DNA from: Rhizobium sp. BK316
Lineage (GTDB): Bacteria; Pseudomonadota; Alphaproteobacteria; Rhizobiales; Rhizobiaceae
Direction of reading: 5' to 3'
NCBI RefSeq assembly: GCF_014193695.1
Contig: NZ_JACHZR010000008.1
Span: 144,195-208,194 of the forward strand
Length of the DNA: 64,000 bases
Shown: one piece after another, positions 33,740 to 43,453 of the stretch
How positions within the stretch are numbered: position 1 is the first letter of the stretch
How the letters are laid out: each line of letters opens with the position of its first letter
Program-made: the position numbers and the translations under genes
Notes under the pieces: generated by a model
Databases searched by the model: none
What the model was told of the DNA's origin: nothing
The model's input: the letters and a program-made list of their open reading frames with translations, nothing else

Positions 33740-35166
33740 CAAGCGGCAGCGAGCTTCTTGGCCTTCTCGATGGCTTCTTCGATCGAGCCAACCATGTAGA
33801 AGGCAGCTTCCGGCAGGTGGTCGTACTCGCCGTTGACCAAGCCCTTGAAGCCCTTGATCGTGTCTTCGAGAGCAACCAGCTTGCCAGGCGAACCGGTGAA
33901 AACTTCGGCGACGAAGAACGGCTGCGACAGGAAGCGCTCGATCTTGCGGGCGCGGGCAACCGACAGCTTGTCTTCTTCAGAAAGTTCGTCCATGCCCAGG
34001 ATGGCGATGATGTCCTGCAGGGCCTTGTAGCGCTGCAGCGTCGACTGAACCTTACGAGCAATTTCATAATGCTCTTCGCCAACGACCAGCGGATCGAGCA
34101 TGCGCGAGGTGGAGTCGAGCGGGTCGACGGCCGGGTAGATACCCTTTTCAGCGATCGAGCGCGACAGAACCGTCGTTGCATCCAAGTGAGCGAACGAGGT
34201 TGCCGGTGCCGGGTCGGTCAAGTCGTCGGCCGGAACGTAGATGGCCTGAACCGAGGTGATCGAACCCGTCGTCGTCGTGGTGATGCGTTCCTGCATCTGA
34301 CCCATGTCAGTCGCGAGCGTCGGCTGATAGCCCACGGCCGAAGGAATGCGGCCGAGCAGAGCCGACACTTCCGAACCAGCCTGCGTGAAGCGGAAAATGT
34401 TGTCGACGAAGAACAGAACGTCCTGGCCCTGGTCGCGGAAATGTTCTGCAACCGTCAGGCCCGTCAGTGCGACGCGAGCGCGGGCGCCCGGCGGTTCGTT
34501 CATCTGGCCGTAAACCAGCGCAGCCTTGGAACCTTCGCCGCCGCCGTGCTTGTTGACGCCCGATTCGATCATTTCGTGGTAAAGGTCGTTGCCTTCGCGG
34601 GTACGTTCACCCACACCTGCGAAGACCGAGTAACCACCGTGCGCCTTGGCGACGTTGTTGATCAGTTCCATGATGAGAACGGTCTTGCCGACGCCTGCGC
34701 CGCCGAACAGACCGATCTTGCCGCCCTTCGCGTAGGGAGCGAGAAGGTCGACGACCTTGATGCCGGTGACGAGGATCTGTGCTTCCGTGGACTGCTCGAC
34801 GTAAGCCGGAGCATCCTGGTGGATGGCGCGCTTATGAGCGGTGTTCAGCGGACCTGCTTCATCGACCGGCTCGCCGATGACGTTCATGATACGGCCGAGC
34901 GTTTCGTCACCAACCGGAACGGAGATCGGAGCGCCGGTATCGGTGACCTGCTGGCCACGAACGAGACCTTCGGACGAATCCATCGCGATGGTGCGGACTT
35001 CGTTTTCGCCCAGATGCTGAGCGACTTCGAGAACCAGACGGTTGCCGTTATTGTCGGTTTCGAGCGCGTTCAAAATCGCCGGCAGTTCGCCTTCGAAAGC
35101 AACGTCGACGACGGCGCCGATAACCTGGGTGACTTTGCCGACAGAGCGGGTAGCTGCCTCAGCCAT
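33739..35166 (-). CDS. atpD: ATP synthase F1, beta subunit
   Basis: The 475-residue catalytic subunit of F1. Visible are the P-loop GGAGVGKT, the catalytic-glutamate stretch VFAGVGERTREGNDLY, YGQMNEPPGARARVALTGLT, Walker B region VLFFVDNIFRFTQAGSEVSALLGR, and the DELSEED helix (ILGMDELSEEDKL). The ATG at 35166 (MAEAATRSVG) follows GAGGG; the longer frame back to 35220 overlaps atpG and is rejected. Confidence 0.97.
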   Translation of the reverse strand: MAEAATRSVGKVTQVIGAVVDVAFEGELPAILNALETDNNGNRLVLEVAQHLGENEVRTIAMDSSEGLVRGQQVTDTGAPISVPVGDETLGRIMNVIGEPVDEAGPLNTAHKRAIHQDAPAYVEQSTEAQILVTGIKVVDLLAPYAKGGKIGLFGGAGVGKTVLIMELINNVAKAHGGYSVFAGVGERTREGNDLYHEMIESGVNKHGGGEGSKAALVYGQMNEPPGARARVALTGLTVAEHFRDQGQDVLFFVDNIFRFTQAGSEVSALLGRIPSAVGYQPTLATDMGQMQERITTTTTGSITSVQAIYVPADDLTDPAPATSFAHLDATTVLSRSIAEKGIYPAVDPLDSTSRMLDPLVVGEEHYEIARKVQSTLQRYKALQDIIAILGMDELSEEDKLSVARARKIERFLSQPFFVAEVFTGSPGKLVALEDTIKGFKGLVNGEYDHLPEAAFYMVGSIEEAIEKAKKLAAA

Positions 35167-35188
35167 TTTCTTACCCTCTTTTCCTAAC

Positions 35189-36073
35189 TCAGAGCGCTTC
35201 CGCGCCCGAAATGATTTCAATCAGTTCCTTGGTGATCTGCGCCTGACGCTGACGGTTGTAGCTTAGCGTCAGCTTGTTGATCATCTCACCAGCATTGCGC
35301 GTCGCATTGTCCATCGCGCTCATCTTGGCACCCATTTCGCCCGCGACGTTCTCAAGGAGAGCGCGGAAGATCTGGACGGAGATGTTGCGCGGGATCAGAT
35401 CGTCGAGGATCGACGCCGGATCCGGCTCGTATTCATAGACAGCGCCGGCATGGTCTGCATCTTCGGCGACGGCTTCCGGAGCCTTGGCCGGGATGAGCTG
35501 CTGCGCAGTCGGAACCTGGCTGATCACCGACTTGAACTCGGAGTAGAACAGCGTGCAGACATCAAACTCGCCGGCTTCGAACATCTCGATGATGCGTTTG
35601 CCGATCTGGTCGGCATTGTCGAAACCGATCTTCTTGACATCGCGCAGTTCCTTGCGCTCGACGATCATCGAGGCGAATTCGCGACGCAGAATGTCGTAGC
35701 CCTTCTTGCCGACCGTGACGATCTTCACCGTCTTGCCTTCAGCGACGAGCTTGCGGACATGATCGCGTGCGAAGCGAGCGATCTGTGAGTTGAAGCCGCC
35801 GCACAGGCCGCGCTCGGCCGTGCAGACGACGAGCAGGTGAACCTGGTCCTTGCCCGTGCCGGTCATCAGGACCGGCGCGCCGTCTGCTTCGGTAACGGCC
35901 TTGGAGATGTTCGCCAGGACCGCATTCATACGCTGCGAGTAAGGCCGGGCGGCCTCCGCCGCCTCCTGGGCACGCCGAAGCTTCGCCGCGGCGACCATCT
36001 TCATCGCCTTGGTGATCTTCTGCGTCGCCTTGACGGAGGCGATCCGGTTTTTCAGATCCTTAAGTGAAGGCAT
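35189..36073 (-). CDS. atpG: ATP synthase F1, gamma subunit
   Basis: A 294-residue rotor shaft of F1. N-terminal MPSLKDLKNRIASVKATQKITKAMKMVAAAKLRRAQ and C-terminal MSAMDNATRNAGEMINKLTL coiled-coil helices are the standard family marks; both insert into the alpha3beta3 ring. A stretch VAEDADHAGAVYEYEPDPAS near residue 200 belongs to the middle domain. Lies between atpA and atpD with short gaps. Confidence 0.96.
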   Translation of the reverse strand: MPSLKDLKNRIASVKATQKITKAMKMVAAAKLRRAQEAAEAARPYSQRMNAVLANISKAVTEADGAPVLMTGTGKDQVHLLVVCTAERGLCGGFNSQIARFARDHVRKLVAEGKTVKIVTVGKKGYDILRREFASMIVERKELRDVKKIGFDNADQIGKRIIEMFEAGEFDVCTLFYSEFKSVISQVPTAQQLIPAKAPEAVAEDADHAGAVYEYEPDPASILDDLIPRNISVQIFRALLENVAGEMGAKMSAMDNATRNAGEMINKLTLSYNRQRQAQITKELIEIISGAEAL

Positions 36074-36101
36074 CCGTTATCCGTCCTAACCTAGGGTCCG
36101 A

Positions 36102-37631
36102 TTACTGGAAAGACTTGGCGAAGCTGTCGAGGGCAGCAGTGAGCTTGCCCTTCGTCGCATCGCTGATAGCCTTTTCCGTACGAATCGCATCGAGGATGTC
36201 GGAGCCTTCCGAACGCAGGTAAGATAGCAGGCCCTGTTCGAACTTGCCGACCTGAGCGACCGGCAGCTTGTCGAGATAGCCATTGACGCCGGCAAAGATC
36301 ACGGCGACCTGCTCTTCCGTCTTCAGCGGCGAGAACTGCGGCTGCTTCAGGAGTTCGGTCAGGCGTGCACCGCGGTTGAGCAGGCGCTGCGTTGCAGCGT
36401 CCAGGTCCGAACCGAACTGGGCGAAGGCGGCCATTTCGCGATACTGGGCGAGTTCACCCTTGATCGAACCGGCAACCTGCTTCATGGCCTTGATCTGAGC
36501 CGAAGAACCGACGCGGGAAACCGACAGACCGACGTTAACGGCCGGACGGATACCCTGGTAGAACAGGTCGGTTTCGAGGAAGATCTGACCGTCCGTGATC
36601 GAGATCACATTGGTCGGAATGAAGGCCGAAACGTCGTTACCCTGCGTTTCGATGACCGGCAGAGCGGTGAGCGAACCAGCGCCCTTGTCGTCGTTCATCT
36701 TTGCAGCGCGCTCGAGGAGACGCGAGTGCAGGTAGAAGACGTCGCCCGGATAAGCTTCGCGGCCCGGCGGGCGGCGCAGAAGGAGCGACATCTGACGGTA
36801 GGCAACGGCCTGCTTGGACAGGTCATCGTAACCGATCAGCGCGTGCTGGGCGTTATCACGGAAGTATTCGCCCATTGCGCAGCCTGCAAACGGAGCGAGG
36901 AACTGCATCGGAGCCGGATCGGAAGCAGTCGCGGCAACAACGATCGAGTACTTCAGGGCGCCGCGCTCTTCCAGAACCTTGACGAACTGAGCAACGGTCG
37001 AGCGCTTCTGGCCAACCGCAACGTAGACGCAGAACAGCTTGTCCTGTTCCGGGCCGTTGTCGTGGATCGGCTTCTGATTCAGGAAGGCGTCGAGAATAAT
37101 GGCGGTCTTGCCGGTCTGACGGTCGCCGATGACGAGCTCGCGCTGGCCGCGGCCAACCGGAATAAGGGCATCGATGGCCTTGAGGCCGGTCGACATCGGC
37201 TCATGAACCGACTTGCGCGGAATGATGCCTGGAGCCTTGACGTCGACGCGCGCACGGCGGGTCGCGTTGATCGGGCCTTTGCCGTCGATCGGGTTGCCGA
37301 GAGCGTCGACAACGCGGCCGAGCAGTTCCGGACCGACCGGAACGTCGACGATCGCGCCGGTACGCTTGACAGTGTCGCCTTCCTTGATGTCGCGGTCGGA
37401 GCCGAAAATAACGACACCGACATTGTCGGATTCAAGGTTGAGCGCCATGCCGCGGATGCCGCCGGGGAACTCGACCATTTCACCAGCCTGGACATTGTCC
37501 AGACCGTAAACGCGAGCGATACCGTCACCAACGGAGAGAACCTGACCGACTTCCGAGACTTCCGCCTCTTTGCCGAAGTTCTTGATCTGGTCTTTAAGAA
37601 TTGCGGAAATTTCCGCAGCGCGGATATCCAT
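36102..37631 (-). CDS. atpA: ATP synthase F1, alpha subunit
   Basis: A 509-residue non-catalytic nucleotide-binding subunit of F1. It shows the start MDIRAAEISAILKDQIKNFG, the P-loop GDRQTGKT, and SLLLRRPPGREAYPGDVFYLHSRLLERAAK. Its ATG overlaps the atpH stop by one base (TGATG). Second gene of the operon. Confidence 0.97.
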   Translation of the reverse strand: MDIRAAEISAILKDQIKNFGKEAEVSEVGQVLSVGDGIARVYGLDNVQAGEMVEFPGGIRGMALNLESDNVGVVIFGSDRDIKEGDTVKRTGAIVDVPVGPELLGRVVDALGNPIDGKGPINATRRARVDVKAPGIIPRKSVHEPMSTGLKAIDALIPVGRGQRELVIGDRQTGKTAIILDAFLNQKPIHDNGPEQDKLFCVYVAVGQKRSTVAQFVKVLEERGALKYSIVVAATASDPAPMQFLAPFAGCAMGEYFRDNAQHALIGYDDLSKQAVAYRQMSLLLRRPPGREAYPGDVFYLHSRLLERAAKMNDDKGAGSLTALPVIETQGNDVSAFIPTNVISITDGQIFLETDLFYQGIRPAVNVGLSVSRVGSSAQIKAMKQVAGSIKGELAQYREMAAFAQFGSDLDAATQRLLNRGARLTELLKQPQFSPLKTEEQVAVIFAGVNGYLDKLPVAQVGKFEQGLLSYLRSEGSDILDAIRTEKAISDATKGKLTAALDSFAKSFQ

Positions 37632-38197
37632 CAGCCGACCTCTTTCAATGCAAGCTTAAGGGTAGAGAGTTTGGTACGAAGAGACGTGTCAATCTGACGG
37701 GACCCGACCTTGACGATCAGACCACCAAGAATTGACGGATCAACCGTGACAGCAATCGCCACGTCTTTGCCGGTGACGCCCTTCAGCGCCGCCTTCAATT
37801 CATTTTCCTGCTCTGCGGTCAGAGCATGGGCCGAAGTGACTTCGGCAGAAATTTCGCCGCGATGGTTGGCAGCAATGATGCGGAAGGCCTTGATCATGCC
37901 CGGCAGGGCAAACAGGCGGCGGTTACGCGCCACGACCTTCAGGAAATTGGCGAAGAAGCCCGAGATGCCAGCCTTTTCGCTGATAGCGACGATGCCCTTG
38001 AGCTGATCTTCTGCAGAGAAAACCGGGCTCAAGACAAAGCGCTTCAGGTCGTCGCTTTCGTCCAGCATGGTCTGGAACCGGCCGAGATCAGCGGTAACGC
38101 TGTCAACCGCGCCTTCTTCGAGAGCCAGCTCGAAAAGCGACGAAGCATAGCGCTCTGCAACACCAGAAGTAAGCTGGGACGTGTCTGCCACGGGCAC
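37631..38197 (-). CDS. atpH: ATP synthase F1, delta subunit
   Basis: A 188-residue delta/OSCP subunit joining the peripheral stalk to the F1 head. Typical N-terminal GVAERYASSLFELALEEGAV and C-terminal VDPSILGGLIVKVGSRQIDTSLRTKL. I chose the GTG at 38197 (VPVADTSQ), since GGGA lies about 6 bases upstream and the length then fits the family; a TTG 18 bases earlier is the alternative. First gene of atpHAGDC. F0 genes are absent, as is normal for alphaproteobacteria, where they form a separate cluster. Confidence 0.95.
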   Translation of the reverse strand: MPVADTSQLTSGVAERYASSLFELALEEGAVDSVTADLGRFQTMLDESDDLKRFVLSPVFSAEDQLKGIVAISEKAGISGFFANFLKVVARNRRLFALPGMIKAFRIIAANHRGEISAEVTSAHALTAEQENELKAALKGVTGKDVAIAVTVDPSILGGLIVKVGSRQIDTSLRTKLSTLKLALKEVG

Positions 38198-38284
38198 AAA
38201 TTTCCCTGATTTCAATTCAAAATCGGACTTTCAGCGGGCGCTGAACTTATGATCTTGAATTCGTTTTGATTTCCCCCAGAAATC

Positions 38285-38302
38285 GCAAGAGAAGCCTCTT
38301 GC
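38285..38302. repeat. Perfect hairpin upstream of the atp operon
   Basis: GCAAGAG-AAGC-CTCTTGC is a 7-bp stem with a four-base loop, 88 bases before the atpH start. It may lie in the atp 5' leader or be an operator. No T run follows on either strand. Confidence 0.55.
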
Positions 38303-38452
38303 TTCTTCCGAAATTCGGGGTCCGTCTAACATAGGATATTCGGACTCGCAACACGCGTAATGCCGGAATACGTGTTTCGCTTGATTTTCTGGCGCCAAAA
38401 TTACGGAAACACCTGAAAGCGAGCCGTGAAACGCCTTCTTTTCCGCTTGAGA

Positions 38453-38842
38453 TCACCCCTGCAGGAAGCCAAAAACGTAGAGCAGTGGCAGCGCGGCGAT
38501 GGCCGTCTGCACAACCAAAAGTAAATAATTGAGGAGTGTACTCCCCTTATCAGACAGAATGGAAATGATACGTGCGAAAGCGGCCATCGCGAAGGCTGCT
38601 CCAAGAGCCAGATAGGTCCAGTCCTGCGCCAGCATGATCGTGGCAAGGCCGAGGCCAAGATAGAGGCCGCCCATCGATCGGACTTCGCTAAAACCTTCGC
38701 GTCGCTCGCCGCGGGGCGCCAGAGCGAAAGCTCGCATAGCAAGGCCAGGCGCGAACATGATGACGAAGCCGGCAAGCGCCGTGAAGGCTGCCGCACCGAA
38801 GGCAAGCTGCTCGCCAAATTCCGTCGGAAAGTAGAATTCCAT
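38453..38842 (-). CDS. Four-helix membrane protein (DUF4345-like)
   Basis: A 129-residue protein with four hydrophobic segments, about residues 15-35, 55-75, 78-98 and 105-127 (e.g. GLYLGLGLATIMLAQDWTYL). It has an SEVRSMGGLYLG stretch that recalls DUF4345 proteins. Function unknown. ATG 38842 is preferred over an upstream in-frame start at 38860 as the start of the first hydrophobic segment. It stands alone between the atp operon and priA. Confidence 0.65.
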   Translation of the reverse strand: MEFYFPTEFGEQLAFGAAAFTALAGFVIMFAPGLAMRAFALAPRGERREGFSEVRSMGGLYLGLGLATIMLAQDWTYLALGAAFAMAAFARIISILSDKGSTLLNYLLLVVQTAIAALPLLYVFGFLQG

Positions 38843-38920
38843 GCCTCGACCCCAAATCATCAGCTGATTCTGCGTTTATGCCATGATCGGCCGCATCCGG
38901 AAATGTCGGGCAGAAATGAT

Positions 38921-41137
38921 CTACAGGAAGCTCTGCGGATCGATGTCGAGCTGCACCTGAACAGAGCCGCGCTCTTTCGGCGATTGCGACAACATCGCCC
39001 GCAGATAGGCCTGCATGTCGGAATTCCGGCGTCCATGCACCAAAAGACGGAAACGATGACGGCCGCGCACCAGCGCTAAGGGCGCCTCCGCCGGACCGAG
39101 AACGGAAATGCCTGAAACCTGGGGTGCGGCGTTGCGCATGCCGCGCGCATGGTTCTCCGCATCATGCCGCGTATCGGCCGAAACGATGATGGAGGCGAGC
39201 CTGCCGAAGGGCGGAAGGATCGCGCGCTCCCGCTCGCTGATTTCGCGCTCGTAAAAGGCCCGCGCATCGCCCGACACGATCGCCTGCATGACCGGATGCT
39301 GCGGCTGATAGGTCTGCAGCAGCCCATGGCTCTTGAGGCCGGTTCGGCCGGCACGACCCGTGACCTGCGAAAGAAGCTGGAAAGTCCGCTCCGCCGCGCG
39401 CGGATCACCATTCGCGAGCCCAAGATCCGAGTCGACGATGCCGACCAGTGTCATCAGTGGAAAATTGTGCCCCTTGGCCACAAGCTGCGTACCGATGACG
39501 ATATCCGCCTCGCCCTTGGCGATGGCATCGAGCTCCAGCCGCAGCCGCTTCACCCCGCCCATGATGTCGGAAGAGAGTACGATCGTACGCGCATCCGGAA
39601 AATGCCGCTCCACCTCTTCGGCGATGCGCTCCACGCCCGGCCCGCAGGCGACGAGGTGGTCGAGCGTTCCGCATTCCGGGCAGGCCTCTGGCGTCGGCTC
39701 GGTATGGCCGCATTGATGGCATTGCAGCTGGCGGCGGAAGCGATGCTCCACCAGCCAGCTCGAACATTGCGGGCATTGGAAACGATGACCGCAGACACGG
39801 CAGATTGTCAGCGGCGCATAACCGCGGCGATTGAGGAAGAGAAGCGCCTGCTCGCCCTTTTCCACCGTCTTGCCAATCGCCCGGATCAACACGGGCGACA
39901 GGAAACCGCCGCGCTCAGGGGCGTGTCGTCGTAAGTCAACGAGATGCAGGTCAGGCAGTGCCGCGTCGCCGAAACGTGTCGGCAGATGGATCGTGCTGTA
40001 GCGTCCGCTCTGGCCATTGACCTGGCTCTCCACCGAAGGTGTCGCCGAAACGAGCACGACAGGAAAATCGCCGATCCGAGCCCGCACGACGGCCATGTCG
40101 CGCGCGTTGTAATAAACGCGATCCTCCTGCTTGTAGGCAGGATCATGCTCCTCATCGACGATGATGAGACCGAGATCTTCAAACGGCAGGAACAGCGCCG
40201 AGCGCGCGCCGGCGACGACCCGCACCTCACCCGTTACCGCCTGCCGCCAGACCTTTTCACGCATACGCGGCGCCAGATCGGAATGCCACTCGGCAGGTTT
40301 CGCGCCGAACCGGTCCTGAAAGCGTTCGAGGAAGCTTGCGGTAAGGGCGATCTCCGGCAGCAGGATCAGCACCTGTTTGCCGCGCCTCAGCGTCTCTGCG
40401 ATTGCCTCGAAATAGACCTCCGTCTTGCCCGAACCGGTCACGCCGTCGATCAGCGAAACGGCAAATTCGCCCTTGCGCACTTCGTCCAGAATTTCCTCGG
40501 CGGCCTCCTTCTGCGGACCCTCGAGGCGGGAGCCGATGAAGTCCGGATCGGGCCTAGCAACGACAGGCGGCGGCGGCAGGAAGATGGTCTCGAAAATGCC
40601 CTGTGCGATCAGCCCGTCAACGACGCTGGTGGAGACACCCGCGGCATGGGCAAGACCGATCCGGGTCCAGGAGAGCCCGTCCGAGATCGCATCGAGCACG
40701 CGAGCGCGCGCCGGCGTCATCCGCTCCGGCTCGCCACCGACGAAACGTAATCCCTCCACCATCGGCTCCGGCTCGAAGGCATTCGGCGCCCTCAGCGCCA
40801 TCCGCGCCACCAGTCCCGGCGGAGAAAGCGTATAGGTCGCCACCCAGTCGATGAAATCCCGCATCTCCTTGTTGAGCGGCGGGCAATCGAAGACGTGGGT
40901 GATAGGCCTGAGCTTCTTAGGGTCGACACCATCCTCACCGCCATCCCAGACGACACCGATCACCTGGCGCGGTCCAAGCGGCACCTGCACGACCGAGCCG
41001 GGCTCGATCGCCATGCCTTCCGGCACAGAATAGGAATAGGGTTTTGGCGCCGGCATCGGCACCAGCACCGGAACCGTACGGTTTACGGGCGGGGCCTCGA
41101 AAAGCGCGCCAAAAAGATCGGACGAATCTGTACTCAT
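38921..41137 (-). CDS. priA: Primosomal replication restart helicase PriA
   Basis: A 738-residue 3'-5' helicase that reloads the replisome at stalled forks. In order: N-terminal DNA-binding domain, Walker A GVTGSGKT, Walker B DEEH (IIVDEEHDPAYKQ), SATPS, an eight-Cys zinc-binding insert (CRVCGHRFQCPQC and CHQCGHTEPTPEACPEC), then helicase motifs including QLVAKGHNFPLMTLVGIVD and QVTGRAGR. The ATG at 41137 (MSTDSSDLF) fits the family start; an upstream TTG adds an untypical tail. Confidence 0.96.
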   Translation of the reverse strand: MSTDSSDLFGALFEAPPVNRTVPVLVPMPAPKPYSYSVPEGMAIEPGSVVQVPLGPRQVIGVVWDGGEDGVDPKKLRPITHVFDCPPLNKEMRDFIDWVATYTLSPPGLVARMALRAPNAFEPEPMVEGLRFVGGEPERMTPARARVLDAISDGLSWTRIGLAHAAGVSTSVVDGLIAQGIFETIFLPPPPVVARPDPDFIGSRLEGPQKEAAEEILDEVRKGEFAVSLIDGVTGSGKTEVYFEAIAETLRRGKQVLILLPEIALTASFLERFQDRFGAKPAEWHSDLAPRMREKVWRQAVTGEVRVVAGARSALFLPFEDLGLIIVDEEHDPAYKQEDRVYYNARDMAVVRARIGDFPVVLVSATPSVESQVNGQSGRYSTIHLPTRFGDAALPDLHLVDLRRHAPERGGFLSPVLIRAIGKTVEKGEQALLFLNRRGYAPLTICRVCGHRFQCPQCSSWLVEHRFRRQLQCHQCGHTEPTPEACPECGTLDHLVACGPGVERIAEEVERHFPDARTIVLSSDIMGGVKRLRLELDAIAKGEADIVIGTQLVAKGHNFPLMTLVGIVDSDLGLANGDPRAAERTFQLLSQVTGRAGRTGLKSHGLLQTYQPQHPVMQAIVSGDARAFYEREISERERAILPPFGRLASIIVSADTRHDAENHARGMRNAAPQVSGISVLGPAEAPLALVRGRHRFRLLVHGRRNSDMQAYLRAMLSQSPKERGSVQVQLDIDPQSFL

Positions 41138-41191
41138 TGCGGCAGACCATGCCCGCAACGGCCGTAAAATGGAACCCGCCGACAATGAGGG

Positions 41192-42340
41192 TTAGTCATC
41201 ATCATCGTCTTCGCCAGCGATCGTTCCCGTCAGCCGCATACCTTCGATCCACGTGGCACCATTCTCACGGATAACCTTTCGCGGACGAACGCCGCAGCGT
41301 TCGCGCACTGCCTCGGCCAGTTGCACCGAATGAGTGACGATCCAGACCTGGCTGCTTTTTGACGCTTCGGCGATCATGTCGGCGAGCGGCACCAGCATAT
41401 CGGGATGCAGGCTCGCCTCCGGCTCATTCAGGGCGATGAGCGCCGGTAGCCTGTAGGAGAGCAGTGCGGCAGCAAGACCGAGGAAGCGGACCTGCCCGTC
41501 AGACAGTTCACGCGGATGAAAGACGCGGTGCGGAAAATCCGGCAGCATCAGGCCGAACTCCGCCGTCTCGCCCGGCTGAGGCACGACGAGCCTTGCACCG
41601 CCGAGCGCCGATACCAGGATGCGATCGAGCTCGACCGTATCCTGCCGCGTATGGGCGAGCGTCGCAAAGACGGCGGCGAGATTGCCACCATCCTCGTCCA
41701 GCATGGGGCTGGTGACGGCAAGGCAGGGATGGCGAAGCGGGGAAGCCCTATCCGTGCGAAAACCGTGGAAGAAGCGCCAGTTGTTGACGATGTGACGGAA
41801 GGCGGCAACCTCGGGGAAATGGCCGGCATCCCCGAGCAGGGCGATCGCCGTTTCCGATGTCAGCGCCTCGTCCGGGTAGTCCTGCATACGCCCAGCACCG
41901 TCGCGAACGAAGATGCCGGGACCTGCCCGCTTCATCATCGTTACCGCGCGGCGGCCGGTTTCGACGGAAAGCTCTTCAGCTTTGATCTGCGGTTCGAGCG
42001 CAAAGCCCGCAGCAGCCGTCGGCGGGCGCAACCCCGCCTCGACATGATACCGGAACGTGACTGCGCGCTCCTCGTCGATGATCTCGACTTCCAGACGGAT
42101 GCGTGCAGGCCCGTCGGACTGGGGCCGAGTGCCGGACCAAAGAGCCGACAGCATGCCGCCTTCAGCGGCGAGCTCATAGGCCAGCCGCCCGCGAACCGCC
42201 GCCCGCACAAGTTGCAGGGCACGATAGAGATTGGACTTGCCAGCACCGTTCTCTCCAAGAAACAGCGTCGTATCCGCAAGATCCATGCGGATCGAGCGCA
42301 GTGACCGGTAATTCCTAGCAAACATGGAGCGAAGACGCAT
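41192..42340 (-). CDS. AAA/ABC-type ATPase of the COG4637 kind
   Basis: A 382-residue SMC/RecF-like ATPase. N-terminal MRLRSMFARNYRSLRSIRMDL and Walker A GENGAGKSN (about residue 30), signature-like ELSDGQVRFLGLAAAL, Walker B with Asn in place of the usual Asp (LIALNEPEASLHPDML), and a switch His in WIVTHSVQLAEA. No nuclease (TOPRIM) domain and no partner gene is visible, so it differs from OLD/Gabija-type defence proteins. It ends in a run of Asp. The role is unknown, perhaps DNA or repair related since it lies between priA and xerC. Confidence 0.85.
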   Translation of the reverse strand: MRLRSMFARNYRSLRSIRMDLADTTLFLGENGAGKSNLYRALQLVRAAVRGRLAYELAAEGGMLSALWSGTRPQSDGPARIRLEVEIIDEERAVTFRYHVEAGLRPPTAAAGFALEPQIKAEELSVETGRRAVTMMKRAGPGIFVRDGAGRMQDYPDEALTSETAIALLGDAGHFPEVAAFRHIVNNWRFFHGFRTDRASPLRHPCLAVTSPMLDEDGGNLAAVFATLAHTRQDTVELDRILVSALGGARLVVPQPGETAEFGLMLPDFPHRVFHPRELSDGQVRFLGLAAALLSYRLPALIALNEPEASLHPDMLVPLADMIAEASKSSQVWIVTHSVQLAEAVRERCGVRPRKVIRENGATWIEGMRLTGTIAGEDDDDD

Positions 42341-42365
42341 GCCTCCGCTTTAGCGCAAAGCAACG

Positions 42366-43310
42366 CTAAAAAGAATGGGCAGCAACCAACTCCGGCAACA
42401 GTTGCCGGGACACGGGCACGAAGCGTGAATCCCCATCAGCCGCCATGTCGTAGACCGTGTGCTTTTCCAGCGCCTTCGTCACCTCGTTCAGATCGCCGTC
42501 GAGCTGTTCGGCGGGAATGAGATTGCCGATGACGAAATCGAAGCGGTCGCCCTTCTTGTTCAGAAGTTCATAGAATACCGTCATGTCGCGCAGTTCCGTC
42601 GACCATTTGGCAAACCAGTAGAAAAGCCCGGAATTGCGCGCCGTCATGTGAACGGGCAGGATCGGCAGGCCGTATTTGCGGGCAAGGCCGACGGCAGAAG
42701 TTTTCCATGGCCGCTCGTTGAGCTGCCCGTTCGCCCAGTAGGCGATACGGCCTGAGGGGAAAAGCACGGTCGCCTTGCCCTCTTTCACCGCATGGTTGGT
42801 GAGCTGCAGTGTCTCGCGCGCTTTGAGCTTGCTCTTGAATTCCTCGCGCCATTCGACCGGTATGATCATTTCCGCAAAGCGCGGATTGACGCGTACCGCA
42901 TCCCGGTTGGCGAAGAACATCATATCCGGGCGGCACGTCTTCAGGAGATCGAACACAGCCACACCGTCGGCAATGCCGGTCGGATGATTGCTGACGAGGA
43001 TGAAGCCACCGGATGCCGGGATGCGCTCGGCGTTGGTGACGTTGATGTCGAGCTTCAACAGATTGCTCATATATTCGAAAGACTGGAAGCCCGGCATGTT
43101 GGCAACGTCGTTGGCGAATTCGATCGCCTTGTTGTAGCGCAGCAGCGTGTAGAGAAACGGTCGCATGACAGGCCAGAGCGGATGGCGGACGATCTTCTGG
43201 CCGCGCTCGGCGATCAACGTATCGACGATATGGCCGGGCTTTCCGTGTGAAACCAGGGCGATCGCTTCCGCGAGCTGTCCAAAGGCCGTCATGGAATCGC
43301 GCCGTGCCAT
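42366..43310 (-). CDS. PlsC-type lysophospholipid/glycerol-phosphate acyltransferase family protein
   Basis: A 314-residue protein with the acyltransferase motif NHPTGIADG (HX4D; catalytic His and Asp) near residue 108, followed by a second block ATVLFPSGRIAY. It resembles the hemolysin-like/OlsA-like acyltransferases that acylate lipids at the inner membrane. There is no long membrane anchor; peripheral binding is likely. AGGA lies just before the ATG. The exact lipid substrate cannot be told. Confidence 0.75.
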   Translation of the reverse strand: MARRDSMTAFGQLAEAIALVSHGKPGHIVDTLIAERGQKIVRHPLWPVMRPFLYTLLRYNKAIEFANDVANMPGFQSFEYMSNLLKLDINVTNAERIPASGGFILVSNHPTGIADGVAVFDLLKTCRPDMMFFANRDAVRVNPRFAEMIIPVEWREEFKSKLKARETLQLTNHAVKEGKATVLFPSGRIAYWANGQLNERPWKTSAVGLARKYGLPILPVHMTARNSGLFYWFAKWSTELRDMTVFYELLNKKGDRFDFVIGNLIPAEQLDGDLNEVTKALEKHTVYDMAADGDSRFVPVSRQLLPELVAAHSF

Positions 43311-43453
43311 AAAAATTCCTGTTTTACGGGAGCTATAAGCTATCTCAACGAATTATGATCGATACATGACAAGGGCTTGGCAAGCATTAGCAATTCCATA
43401 ACGTCACTGTTTCAGAATTGGCGTCATCGAAAGCAAATTCAAGAGTTAAAACC

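Noticed and set aside
33352..35187. A 611-codon rightward open frame opposite atpC/atpD
   Set aside because: Crosses three real genes on the other strand and shows no domain.
41192..43310. ATPase plus acyltransferase considered as a two-gene defence system
   Set aside because: Neither carries a nuclease, TIR or other effector domain, and both sit among housekeeping genes.
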